Made by a program: the position numbers and the translations under genes
The notes under the pieces: generated by a model
What the model was told of the DNA's origin: nothing
The model's database searches: none
What the model saw: the letters and a program-made list of their open reading frames with translations, nothing else
In this document: positions 48,441-56,952 of the stretch, one piece after another
How positions within the stretch are numbered: the first letter of the stretch is position 1
How the letters are laid out: every line of letters begins with the position of its first letter
From: an uncultured Microscilla sp.
Lineage (GTDB): Bacteria > Bacteroidota > Bacteroidia > Cytophagales > Microscillaceae
Direction: 5' to 3'
NCBI RefSeq assembly: GCF_947493425.1
Contig: NZ_CANLRP010000012.1
Coordinates: 1 to 64,000, forward strand
Length of the DNA stretch: 64,000 bases

Positions 48441-48570
48441 TCCATTTTACTAAACAACCACTATGTTACTTTTTTTATCAAAAATGAGGGCAACTTACCA
48501 TGACAAGGTTCATTAAAAAAATAGTGAACAAAACCGTCTTGTATTGCCTGCACTTAAAAAAGAATAAGCA

Positions 48571-49437
48571 ATGAAATCATTGAATATATTAATCATAAGT
48601 ATTTTATCTATAGCATTATTTGCTGCCTGCAAAAAAGAAGACGCTGCTACTCCTGCCAGCGAAACAGGACAAATGATTCTTCAATTTGACAACAAAGTAG
48701 GTTCAGAAGAATTGAATTTGACCGAGAGTGGTGGAACCGTATACCCTTACAAAACTGCCAGTGGGCAAACCTTCAATATTACCAAAATGGGGTATTACAT
48801 CAGCAAAATTAAACTAGAGACTGAAGACGGAACGGTACACGAAGATGAAGTGAATGTAAGCGCCAATGCTGCCGAAGTAAAAGGGTACTACCACGTACTG
48901 GAAAGCAACTCTTCGTCTCAATTGATTACCCTTAAAAATATTCCTGCCGGAAAGTATACCAAGGTTACTTTTACGATTGGAGTAGATGAGGATGGTGTGC
49001 AGGAAGGTGCCGCTGGTGGAGTGTTAGACCCGGCAGAAGGCGCTTGGTTTTGGAACTGGAACGCGGGCTATATTGGATTTGCTATAGAAGGCGCTTCGCC
49101 TAATTCAAGCCAAAAAGAAGTAGTAGGAGAAGGGTGGAAAATACACGAAAAATCGTTTGCCTTGCACGTAGGTGGATGGAAAGACGTGGCGCCTGCCAGT
49201 GGACAAACGCAAAAGTTTGTAAACAATGTAAAAACGTTGACACTAGCCTTGGACTCTCCTATAACTGTTTCTGAAAAGCTTCAGCCAAAAGCACATATTG
49301 TAGTAGATGCATTGAAAGTATTGGATGGGGTAAATATTGATTTTGCCACCTCTTATGCCATCCATGCCCCAGCATTGGGCAAGCCCTTGGCAGAGCAATT
49401 ATCTAATGCTTTTATACTTCATCATGTACACCAGTAA
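48571..49437 (+). CDS. mbnP: MbnP-family copper-binding lipoprotein
   Basis: 288 residues with a lipoprotein signal (Cys20 in FAAC). Residues 35-260 form the MbnP beta domain: an early FDNKVGSEELNL, then GVDEDGVQEG...LDPAEGAWFWNWNAGYIGFAIEG (137-174) with Trp159, Trp161 and Trp163, and FALHVGG (196-202). In characterised MbnP a Trp is oxidised to kynurenine by its partner MbnH and helps bind copper. The C-terminal HHVH adds a possible metal site. Its gene ends one base before the MbnH-like start. Members outside methanobactin clusters are known but their roles are open. Confidence 0.85.
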   Translation: MKSLNILIISILSIALFAACKKEDAATPASETGQMILQFDNKVGSEELNLTESGGTVYPYKTASGQTFNITKMGYYISKIKLETEDGTVHEDEVNVSANAAEVKGYYHVLESNSSSQLITLKNIPAGKYTKVTFTIGVDEDGVQEGAAGGVLDPAEGAWFWNWNAGYIGFAIEGASPNSSQKEVVGEGWKIHEKSFALHVGGWKDVAPASGQTQKFVNNVKTLTLALDSPITVSEKLQPKAHIVVDALKVLDGVNIDFATSYAIHAPALGKPLAEQLSNAFILHHVHQ

Positions 49438-49438
49438 A

Positions 49439-50503
49439 ATGCCATTGAATTATAAATTATACCAAGCATACCCTACCTTGTGTTGGGTATGCATTTTTGT
49501 ATTGTTGGTGGGGTGCCAAAAACAACGCGAAGCCCCTGACAATACCTATGTATTTGTAAAACCTGCAAACTTTCCCGAACCTACCTATACTTTTAAGAAC
49601 AACCCCGTGACTAAAGAAGGTTTTTTGTTAGGGCGCAGGCTGTTTTTTGACCCGTTACTGTCTAAAGACGGAAGTGTATCGTGCAACAACTGCCATATTC
49701 AGTCTACCGCCTTTGCCGATGCCCAACAGCATCCGCTAAGCATTGGGGTAGAAAACAGGGTAGGGATTCGAAATGCACCTGCGTTGGCAAATTTGGCGTT
49801 TATGCCTGAGTTTTTTTGGGATGGAGGAGTTACTCATTTAGATTTTGTCCCTATCAATGCCATAGAAGCAGCCTTTGAAATGGATGAAACGATAGAGAAT
49901 GTGGTAAAAAAACTGAATGAAAGTACAGTATACCCTGCTTTGTTTAAAAAAGCTTTTGGGGTAGACAAAGTTACGTCTCCTTATATGTTGCAGGCGTTGT
50001 CGCAGTTTATGACAATGATGGTGTCGGCCAATTCCCGTTATGATAAATACCAACGGGGCGAAGGGGAGCAGTTGAGCGATGACGAACAAGCAGGGTTGAC
50101 TTTGTTTCAAGCCAAGTGTGGCAGTTGCCATACTGGGGCATTATTTACTGACTTCAGTTATAGAAATAATGGCATTAGTACCACCTTTAGCGACGAAGGC
50201 AGGGCGCGCATTTCTGAAGCAACCGAAGACATTGGTAAATTTAGAGTCCCTAGCTTAAGAAATGTGGCATTAACGGCACCGTACATGCACAACGCAAAGT
50301 TTAGAACTTTGGAAGAAGTATTGAAACATTATGCCGAAGGGGTACAACCTTCTGCAACACTTGATGCTTCGTTACAGCGTAATGGGCGGTTGGGTATTGC
50401 TTTGACAAGCGAAGAGCAACGAAAAATTATCGTTTTTCTACGCACACTTACTGACAATGATTTTCGTTCAGACGAGCGGTTTCAAAATAGAAATGAAGAA
50501 TGA
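49439..50503 (+). CDS. mbnH: MbnH/MauG-like dihaem cytochrome c peroxidase-family lipoprotein
   Basis: 354 residues from the ATG at 49439. Lipoprotein signal with Cys26 in LVGC. Two c-type haem sites: CNNCH (82-86) and CGSCH (227-231). The family segments GRRLFFDPLLSKDGSVSC, RNAPALANLAF and FRVPSLRNVALTAPYMHNAKF are present. This is the peroxidase/MauG family; next to an MbnP gene, the natural role is Trp oxidation on MbnP. The frame extends upstream to 49337 inside mbnP, but the lipoprotein start rules it out. It overlaps the next gene by ATGA. Confidence 0.9.
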   Translation: MPLNYKLYQAYPTLCWVCIFVLLVGCQKQREAPDNTYVFVKPANFPEPTYTFKNNPVTKEGFLLGRRLFFDPLLSKDGSVSCNNCHIQSTAFADAQQHPLSIGVENRVGIRNAPALANLAFMPEFFWDGGVTHLDFVPINAIEAAFEMDETIENVVKKLNESTVYPALFKKAFGVDKVTSPYMLQALSQFMTMMVSANSRYDKYQRGEGEQLSDDEQAGLTLFQAKCGSCHTGALFTDFSYRNNGISTTFSDEGRARISEATEDIGKFRVPSLRNVALTAPYMHNAKFRTLEEVLKHYAEGVQPSATLDASLQRNGRLGIALTSEEQRKIIVFLRTLTDNDFRSDERFQNRNEE

Positions 50504-51456
50504 AAAAGATAGTTTTAATTATAATACTTGCCAGTTTTGCCTTGTCAAGTCAAGCATGTGATGTATGTGGCTGTAGGTTAGGAGGTGTATACTTTGGTAT
50601 TTTGCCTATGCACACCACCCATTTTATAGGCTTGCGTTACAGCCAGGCAGCTTTTAAGGCTTCGGTTACTTATGGTAACAATCAGTACATTGCCAATGAA
50701 TCTTCAGAAGACATTTATCGTCGGGTAGACCTTATGGGAAGATATAGCATATCGCGCCGCCTTCAGGTAAACTTTATTGTGCCTTACCTGATGAACGACA
50801 TGAACGGTAGCCATCAACAGGTACAAAGTGCCGGAATGGGCGACCCTATGGTGTTGTTGTACTATAACTTGTTTAACACTGCCAACAGTGGCGTATCTTT
50901 TTGGCAACACTCTTTATCGTTGGGTGGAGGATTGAAAATGCCGGTAGGCGAATACCAAAAATTAGACGATGGATTAATTATTAACCCAAACTTTCAGCTA
51001 GGATCAGGTAGCCTTGATTACTTACTGTCAATGAATTATACATTGCGTTACAAGAAAACAGGGGTAAATATCGAGTCGGGGTACAAAATGAATACAAAAA
51101 ATAGCGAAGGTTACCGTTTTGGCAATCAGTTCAATACCAGCGCGTATGTATTCCAATGGCTTGAAACCCCACAAGTGGCCTTTTTGCCTTTTGCGGGTGT
51201 TTATTATGAGCAAGCCGAAAAGCATACCAATGAAACCATTGAACAACTTAATACTGGAGGCAGCTCACTGTTTGGTACCGTAGGTTTGCAGGTGTTTCGC
51301 AATAACCTAAGTGTAAACTTTATGTATCAAATGCCTTGGGTGCAAAACTTCAACACCGATCAGTTATCCAATATTTCGGCGCAAAACCGTTTCAGTGTAG
51401 GTTTGTTGTACAATTTTTCGCTGAAAAAGCGCAAGAAGAAAACGCCAAAAAAATAA
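50500..51456 (+). CDS. outer-membrane beta-barrel protein with N-terminal CxxCxC
   Basis: 318 residues. A signal peptide (1-19) is followed at once by Cys20-Asp-Val-Cys23-Gly-Cys25, then many amphipathic strands to a short basic tail. It resembles the MetA-pathway/phenol-degradation-type transporter barrels that accompany MbnPH-like pairs. The three Cys at the mature N-terminus could bind a metal. Its start overlaps the mbnH stop (ATGA), so the pair is translationally coupled. Confidence 0.75.
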   Translation: MKKIVLIIILASFALSSQACDVCGCRLGGVYFGILPMHTTHFIGLRYSQAAFKASVTYGNNQYIANESSEDIYRRVDLMGRYSISRRLQVNFIVPYLMNDMNGSHQQVQSAGMGDPMVLLYYNLFNTANSGVSFWQHSLSLGGGLKMPVGEYQKLDDGLIINPNFQLGSGSLDYLLSMNYTLRYKKTGVNIESGYKMNTKNSEGYRFGNQFNTSAYVFQWLETPQVAFLPFAGVYYEQAEKHTNETIEQLNTGGSSLFGTVGLQVFRNNLSVNFMYQMPWVQNFNTDQLSNISAQNRFSVGLLYNFSLKKRKKKTPKK

Positions 51457-51695
51457 ATACTAAAAAGCACCTGACTAAAAGAGAGCACTTGAGCAATTGC
51501 TTCATTTGTATCTTTAGTGAGGTGTTTTTTCAATGACAGTATTCAGGAAGTACTAGGGGATTTACATAAACAAAATTTGAAATTTACCTAACGCTTTACC
51601 GAAGAAAATGGATAGTTTGTCGAGTATTATGAACAGTTTAAAGTGAAAGGAGGTAGTTATAAGTAACATTACTAAGATCCTTAACTTTACACATT

Positions 51696-52088
51696 ATGGA
51701 CAGTTTAATAATAAAATCGGGCAAAGATACTCCCTTTGTGTGTTTTGACACAAACAACAATATTTTTGAGATTTCAGGGGAGTCTTACAGCGTGTTACCC
51801 AACGAGTTTTATGAACCCGTTTTACAGTGGTTGCGCAATTACCTTCCTACAAACCGTCTCCCTATTACCTTAAATATTCAGTTCAGCTACTTCAATACTT
51901 CTACTTATTCTCCGTTGTGCGAGCTACTCACCATTCTGGAGCGGTACCAGTCAAGCATAGGAGTAGAGGTTACCATCAACTGGTTTGCCAGCCAAGACGA
52001 CAGCGAAATGATCAGCGATGCCCATTTTTTGAAATCTAGTTTTTGCAACCTCTATTTTAAAGTGCTACCAATACAAGCCGCTGCTTAA
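51696..52088 (+). CDS. siaC: SiaC-family (DUF1987) regulatory phosphoprotein
   Basis: 130 residues, whole-length DUF1987. The central strand IQFSYFNTSTYSPLCELLTILE carries Thr68 in the FNTS motif, the same position at which SiaC of Pseudomonas is phosphorylated. There, SiaB phosphorylates it and the SpoIIE-type phosphatase SiaA removes the phosphate, controlling a diguanylate cyclase and aggregation. No siaB-like gene is adjacent, but four SpoIIE-type phosphatases are encoded within 12 kb. It stands alone between the metal locus and the exosortase locus. Confidence 0.87.
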   Translation: MDSLIIKSGKDTPFVCFDTNNNIFEISGESYSVLPNEFYEPVLQWLRNYLPTNRLPITLNIQFSYFNTSTYSPLCELLTILERYQSSIGVEVTINWFASQDDSEMISDAHFLKSSFCNLYFKVLPIQAAA

Positions 52089-52174
52089 TAATTGACAACG
52101 CCTTACTTTTGTACTTAAACAAAAATGGTTTTGAGGATGGATTTTGACTAATTGCCTGAATACCAACATTAATC

Positions 52175-52216
52175 AACCGAAGCTACAGCTTTGCTGTGCT
52201 GAGCTCTGCTTCAGTT
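52175..52216 (+). repeat. REP-like palindromic module, copy 4
   Basis: AACCGAAGCTACAGCT, TTGCTGTGCTGAGCTC, then TGCTTCAGTT. The best palindromic copy: ACAGC and GCTGT arms around TTT. Confidence 0.75.
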
Positions 52217-52233
52217 AATCCTGTAAATCCTAA

Positions 52234-52294
52234 AACCGAGTCTATTTATAAATCCCGACTCATCGGGGCAGCTTGCTGTGACGAGCTCACCGCA
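52234..52294 (+). repeat. REP-like palindromic module, copy 5 (interrupted)
   Basis: Starts AACCGAGTCT, then about 25 unrelated bases, and resumes CAGCTTGCTGTGACGAGCTC. It lies 18 bases after copy 4, so the two form a tandem pair as REP elements often do. Confidence 0.6.
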
Positions 52295-52380
52295 GGTAAT
52301 CACTTTCATCTTAGTATATTTATTCTTCAACTCCCCTTACTCGCAAGTTAAAGCCTCCTTATTTTGTGATCAGTAACAAG

Positions 52381-55263
52381 TTACTGGTGGAGTCCACTTT
52401 GCATTTTTTGCTTGCGTTGCCATTGTTTCCAGCCAAAAAACACTCCCAATATACCCAATAGCCACCATAGTTCAGGCTCCGACATTGCCTGTAGCTCTTC
52501 ACCAGCATCAAGCAGATGATTACCCTTCAGAATTTGCTCTTGTTTAGCCTTAAGAGCTGCCTTTTGAGCTTCATTTTCCACTGCAATAAACGAAGTAACC
52601 GGAGTCATCAGATGCGCTTGAAAACTTCCCTTAATGATGTTATTTCTATGAACGAATGCCTTATACTGTGGACGATCGTTGGGGTATAGCAGGTAATATT
52701 GCCAAAAACTCCATAACTCAGCTCCATTGTTCCAGGCATTTTTGCTTATTTGGGGTACACCCTTTACTTTTTTTTGCAAGGCATAAAAAGAGGCCTGGTC
52801 ATTGTCAGCTACCAAAAGCTTTCCCGCTAGGGTGTTAATTTCCCGCATCTTTTTGTTCGCTGGTATGGCAACGTTGGCTTTTACCTTCTTTAAGGGAGCG
52901 TGTAGCAGTGAATAACTGCTCAGGGTGTGGTCTGGTTTGAGCGCATAAAAATATTGACTTCCCTGCAACTGGTTGGTAAAATCAGCCATTGCGTGCTCAA
53001 ATATGGCTTTATCGAGATGGTCAGATACCACTACTACTACTGGATAAGTGTCTTTGGGCGCGGGCTGTACAAACAAACGCTTGAACATGCTCTCTATAAA
53101 AAAGCCCCCTTGTGCTGGAAAATTACGCAATTGTTGTTCCCACTTACTTTGCTTGTTCAGCGCAACACTTTTGTAAGCAAAGTTACCAAAAGTGATTTTT
53201 GCCCCTTTTTTATACTGCGGATGTTTTTTGAGGTATTCCCGAATACGTTGCACATACATGGCCTTTTTATTGGCAGCTTGGTGGCTCAAATCTACCACAA
53301 AGTGCAAGTAAGGCTTTAGTACCTTTGCAGGAGCTTGTTGTTTGGTTAGTGCCGAAATGTAAACGCCTTGGTGAGTAGATATTGCCTGGGTAAGTTTTTT
53401 TTGTTGGCTGCTATCTCCCAGCGTAAGGGTATGTTTGCCAATGGTTAATTGTACTGGTTCTTTATGAACAAACTCGATCCCGGTTTTGCGGGTTTGCTCA
53501 GGAGCAAAAGGAAAAACCTTAAAGCTCACTTGGTTGCCCTCAGTATAATGCAATAGCCCAGGGTCACGTCTACGACTCACAATATTGTTGTATACCCACA
53601 TTGCCGCCTTTTTTTCGGCAAGTATTCCATATTCTTTGCGCCCTTCCATCATCAGGTAATAGTTGCTGATCCAGGTACCCGCAGGCAGGGTAAACTTTGT
53701 TCTATACTCTTGTTGACGCTTGGTGGCGTTTTGAATATCTAAATGTACCCAAGTGCGCCAATATTGATGCGTAGCATCAAAGCTTGACTTTACCTGTACC
53801 GAATCTATGGTTACTTGGTCGCTATGTGAAGGACCCACTACAAAACGGCGACTACGTGTAGGGTAACTTTGTTTGACATTGTTACCCAAAAATATTTTAT
53901 GCAGCGCACGTATTTTTTTATTGCTCAGCGTGAGGTTGTCCAGCACTATGTATTTATAAAAAGTGCTCAAATAAGGCTTTTGTTTGGCATCGAAGCCAAA
54001 ACCAAAACCATTTTGACTAGTCCTCCCCTTGTTTTTGTACACACTTTCCAATACCCGTTTTATTCTGTTTGGGTTGATATTCGTCAGTTGGTGGGCGCTT
54101 TCGCTAATATTGGGAGCATACACCAGTGCCAGTGCTTCGTGCAACTGTTTCCTGTCTTGGCGATAGCTTTGGGTTACCCACAAGGGTAATACTGTCAGCC
54201 CACCGAGCAAACAAACAATCACTATAGCAGGAGAAAACCTTGCCGATAGGTGAATAAAACTCAAGCGAAGTGTATTGGCCTGAAGAATGGTGATGAGCAC
54301 TGGAGTAAGCATTAAAAAACCAGCCCCTATAATAATGATGGCGATGATAGAAAAAGGCAACAAAGGCAAAAACACCCAAAAGAAATAGAGGATATAGCTA
54401 AAAGTAATGCTACGGGCAGTAAATAATGCCAGGCGAATGACATCATTACCAATCTTTTTTTCCGGGATTAACATCAGCAAGCCATTGGCCATCGCCAATC
54501 CATAAAAAACGGGTTCCGCAAAATTTCCAAATATCATTCCCAGGTCTTGGTTAAGGTACAAACCTGCCACCGGAAAGATGACAAACACCGGTATTTGCCA
54601 AAGCAGTTGATATTGACCACTTAAGAAGCTTCTTCGGGTAATACTTACGCTATAAATCCCCCTAATCAAAAAGAAAAAGAACACCACAGTGCTACAGGCA
54701 AAAATCAATAGCGTGATATGCTGAAACAAAGGTTTGTTGATGCCCCCTTGGTTAATAGCAGGCAAAACAATGGTAAATAGCAAGTACCAACTGACCGGAA
54801 TAGCCACGACCAACCCAAAGTTCCACCAGTTGGGATGTTGGGTATTGCCGGGTGTAAAAAACACCACTAGCCTAAGCACACTATGAAAAATGGCGGGCAT
54901 CAGAAAAGTCAGGACATACAGTGGTAAATCACTGGTGCTCAACATCCAGCCGGGTACATTGTCTGGAATAATTTTGTGTTGATCGGTTAAAAAGAAATAA
55001 AGGATAGGCACATAAAAGCTCAACGCAATGAAGCTAAAGTACGCGTTGATATTTTTTTTGCGAATGGTTGCCCAAATACTGTATAAGGTAGCCAATGCCC
55101 AAGTACTACCCAAGATTAGCCCGTAGGCTTTCCAGTAATACAGGTTTTGGGGTGAAAGTAAGCTCTTGATGATATTAAAACTGCTGCTATACAACCCAAA
55201 CAGAATCAGCTGGGGTAGGGTAACAGTAAGTAAAATCCAGTAAGGTTTGATAAGGTTTTTCAT
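52381..55263 (-). CDS. MSEP-CTERM protein, exosortase K substrate
   Basis: 960 residues. The N-terminal third has about ten TM helices. A periplasmic VIT-like region follows (about 500-610; VHLDIQNATKRQQEYRTKFTLPAG, MWVYNNIVSRRRDPGLL), then mixed alpha/beta. The extreme C-terminus is a sorting signal: MSEP (927-930), a TM helix (931-945) and a basic tail. This is exactly the large MSEP-CTERM family that co-occurs with exosortase K. It overlaps the exosortase gene by 4 bases (ATGA). Function beyond being the target is unknown. Confidence 0.9.
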   Translation of the reverse strand: MKNLIKPYWILLTVTLPQLILFGLYSSSFNIIKSLLSPQNLYYWKAYGLILGSTWALATLYSIWATIRKKNINAYFSFIALSFYVPILYFFLTDQHKIIPDNVPGWMLSTSDLPLYVLTFLMPAIFHSVLRLVVFFTPGNTQHPNWWNFGLVVAIPVSWYLLFTIVLPAINQGGINKPLFQHITLLIFACSTVVFFFFLIRGIYSVSITRRSFLSGQYQLLWQIPVFVIFPVAGLYLNQDLGMIFGNFAEPVFYGLAMANGLLMLIPEKKIGNDVIRLALFTARSITFSYILYFFWVFLPLLPFSIIAIIIIGAGFLMLTPVLITILQANTLRLSFIHLSARFSPAIVIVCLLGGLTVLPLWVTQSYRQDRKQLHEALALVYAPNISESAHQLTNINPNRIKRVLESVYKNKGRTSQNGFGFGFDAKQKPYLSTFYKYIVLDNLTLSNKKIRALHKIFLGNNVKQSYPTRSRRFVVGPSHSDQVTIDSVQVKSSFDATHQYWRTWVHLDIQNATKRQQEYRTKFTLPAGTWISNYYLMMEGRKEYGILAEKKAAMWVYNNIVSRRRDPGLLHYTEGNQVSFKVFPFAPEQTRKTGIEFVHKEPVQLTIGKHTLTLGDSSQQKKLTQAISTHQGVYISALTKQQAPAKVLKPYLHFVVDLSHQAANKKAMYVQRIREYLKKHPQYKKGAKITFGNFAYKSVALNKQSKWEQQLRNFPAQGGFFIESMFKRLFVQPAPKDTYPVVVVVSDHLDKAIFEHAMADFTNQLQGSQYFYALKPDHTLSSYSLLHAPLKKVKANVAIPANKKMREINTLAGKLLVADNDQASFYALQKKVKGVPQISKNAWNNGAELWSFWQYYLLYPNDRPQYKAFVHRNNIIKGSFQAHLMTPVTSFIAVENEAQKAALKAKQEQILKGNHLLDAGEELQAMSEPELWWLLGILGVFFGWKQWQRKQKMQSGLHQ

Positions 55264-55820
55264 AGAGTAACATTGTTTGGTAAGCCAGAAGATGTAAGCG
55301 ATTGTCTGTTTTTATAAATTGTAAAGCAATAGTGCAACAAGAGGTAATATATCAGCAAAAATGCCAGGTATACTATAGCACCCTCTATAGCATGCAAGCG
55401 GTTAGCCGGAAGTATGGCAGTGTAGGCGTCTTTCAATAACAAAGCATTGACAATGCGAAAGGCATTGACTGCCACAGTAAGCAGGTAAGCAATGACCAAA
55501 AACACTGGCAGCGAAAGCCATTGCCAGTGGCTGCCCTTTATTTTTGGCGTAAACCCAAAAACCGAAGTGCAAAACGCAATAATGAGAAAGTTAACCCCCG
55601 CACAACTCTTGGCAATGACAAACTGATGTGCCTGATTGATGTAACCCTGGCTGGCATCATAGCTAAACTCTAGACCTGTGAAGCTGTGAACGGCCACTTT
55701 AGTGGGGGCAAGTATCCAGTATAAATCAGTAACTTCGGCAGTTTGGTAAAACTTTTTGAGCGTAAATGCCACTAGCCCCATCACTCCAAGTATAAGCCCA
55801 TTTTTGATTTTCTTGCCCAT
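55260..55820 (-). CDS. xrtK: exosortase K
   Basis: 186 residues from the ATG at 55820, with about six TM helices. The exosortase catalytic triad is present: Cys73 (AKSCAGVNFL), Arg122 (NAFRIVNALLL) and His143 (RLHAIEGAIVY). Exosortases cleave C-terminal sorting signals in the inner membrane. Type K is shorter than most and is dedicated to a single MSEP-CTERM protein, here encoded immediately downstream with coupled translation. Upstream frame to 55883 is not used. Confidence 0.92.
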   Translation of the reverse strand: MGKKIKNGLILGVMGLVAFTLKKFYQTAEVTDLYWILAPTKVAVHSFTGLEFSYDASQGYINQAHQFVIAKSCAGVNFLIIAFCTSVFGFTPKIKGSHWQWLSLPVFLVIAYLLTVAVNAFRIVNALLLKDAYTAILPANRLHAIEGAIVYLAFLLIYYLLLHYCFTIYKNRQSLTSSGLPNNVTL

Positions 55821-56021
55821 TTTATAAAGTACTTTGAAATGCAAAGTAAATAGATATGCCTGAATAACGCAACTAAAGCCCAAAAAGTTGTGAAATTAAA
55901 TGACTTGAGTGGAAATAATCAGAGAGAGGCGAAACCAATTATTGAGTGGTAGTTTGGTAACTGGTTGAAGTATACAACATTGCCTAAAGTTGGGCAACTA
56001 AAGAGTAGTATAGTACTTATT

Positions 56022-56423
56022 TTATTCTTTGACAAACACACGATCTTTGCCCAAAAACTCAGGCGATTGTATCGAAAGCACCTGTAAAGGTTTTCGAGAA
56101 GTTACTGTGACAGCGTGTACACTGCCTTCGGGTATGGCTATCCAATCGCCTTTTTTAACTTCAAAGGTTTTATTATTCAACTGCATCGTAGCTTTTCCGG
56201 CAAGAATGTACACCTGCTCGGTGTGTTTTAGGTGTTTATGGGCTTTTACGCCTTTTTTTATCCAAATAACAAAGCTTGAGGTATGTTTATTGGAATAAAT
56301 TTTTTGCACCTTTACATTTTCATAAGCTCCTGTGGGCTTAAGTTTGGCAAGCTGCACCAGGTTTTGGCTATAGCCCAATTGGGCAAAGCAAAGGGTTGTA
56401 AATAAGAGTAACTTTAGCTTCAT
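56022..56423 (-). CDS. secreted single-domain cupin
   Basis: 133 residues: signal peptide (1-19, ending GYSQ) and a cupin barrel. Motif 1 contains AHKHLKHTEQVYILAG and motif 2 is complete, GDWIAIPEGSVH. It may bind a metal and a small ligand in the periplasm. It follows the gene at 56448 by 24 bases in one transcript. Confidence 0.85.
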   Translation of the reverse strand: MKLKLLLFTTLCFAQLGYSQNLVQLAKLKPTGAYENVKVQKIYSNKHTSSFVIWIKKGVKAHKHLKHTEQVYILAGKATMQLNNKTFEVKKGDWIAIPEGSVHAVTVTSRKPLQVLSIQSPEFLGKDRVFVKE

Positions 56424-56447
56424 TAAGATGATTTGTCGTGTATTATT

Positions 56448-56843
56448 TTATTGAGCTTGGCCTCCGCTTTGGTGTTCAGATGTTCCTCCATGCTTCCGGG
56501 AGCCTTGTGCAGGACTACACGCTGTGGCACAACTTGCTATTGCCTTAGTAGTATTTAGAGTCCAATTGGTTTGTATCTTGTCATTACCAACAGTGGCTTG
56601 GTCTACTATTTGGGTAATTAATGTACGCTCTGTGATAGAGTTGGTCTCTAAACGCGTGGTACCTTCAGGTAGTTTTTCATTGTCAAGCAAAGTGACACCA
56701 AAGCGGTTGAGTGCGCGGTGTTTTTCGAGTATTTGTTTGATTTCGACAAAACAGGCTTCGTCTTCAGTGGTCAGTAGTTGGTTAGGTGCAAGCTCTGAGG
56801 CAATGCCGTATTCAAAATTGAGAGTAGTAGTATTTATCTCCAT
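56448..56843 (-). CDS. hypothetical protein with Cys/His/Gly-rich tail
   Basis: 131 residues, no signal peptide, not recognised. Residues 1-95 look like a compact mixed domain with many Thr and Glu. The last 30 contain CATAC, then SRKHGGTSEHQSGGQAQ, a short flexible tail with two Cys and two His. It precedes the cupin in an operon and is divergent from the TPR-CHAT gene. Possible roles are metal binding or service as a partner of the CHAT protein, but neither has direct support. Confidence 0.6.
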   Translation of the reverse strand: MEINTTTLNFEYGIASELAPNQLLTTEDEACFVEIKQILEKHRALNRFGVTLLDNEKLPEGTTRLETNSITERTLITQIVDQATVGNDKIQTNWTLNTTKAIASCATACSPAQGSRKHGGTSEHQSGGQAQ

Positions 56844-56952
56844 ATTTTCAAGTGTTTATATTGACAATATAAGGCTATTAATAAAATTAGAAGGATAATC
56901 TCTGAAAAGCAAGTTTTATCATTGATACAGAACAGAAAATTCATAAATCAAG

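Larger units (their letters stand above)
48224..48570. other. 347-base gap holding repeat B copy 2
   Basis: Most of it is dispersed repeat B (48295-48440) with an inserted palindrome. The remaining bases upstream of the MbnP-like gene may hold its promoter. Confidence 0.6.
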
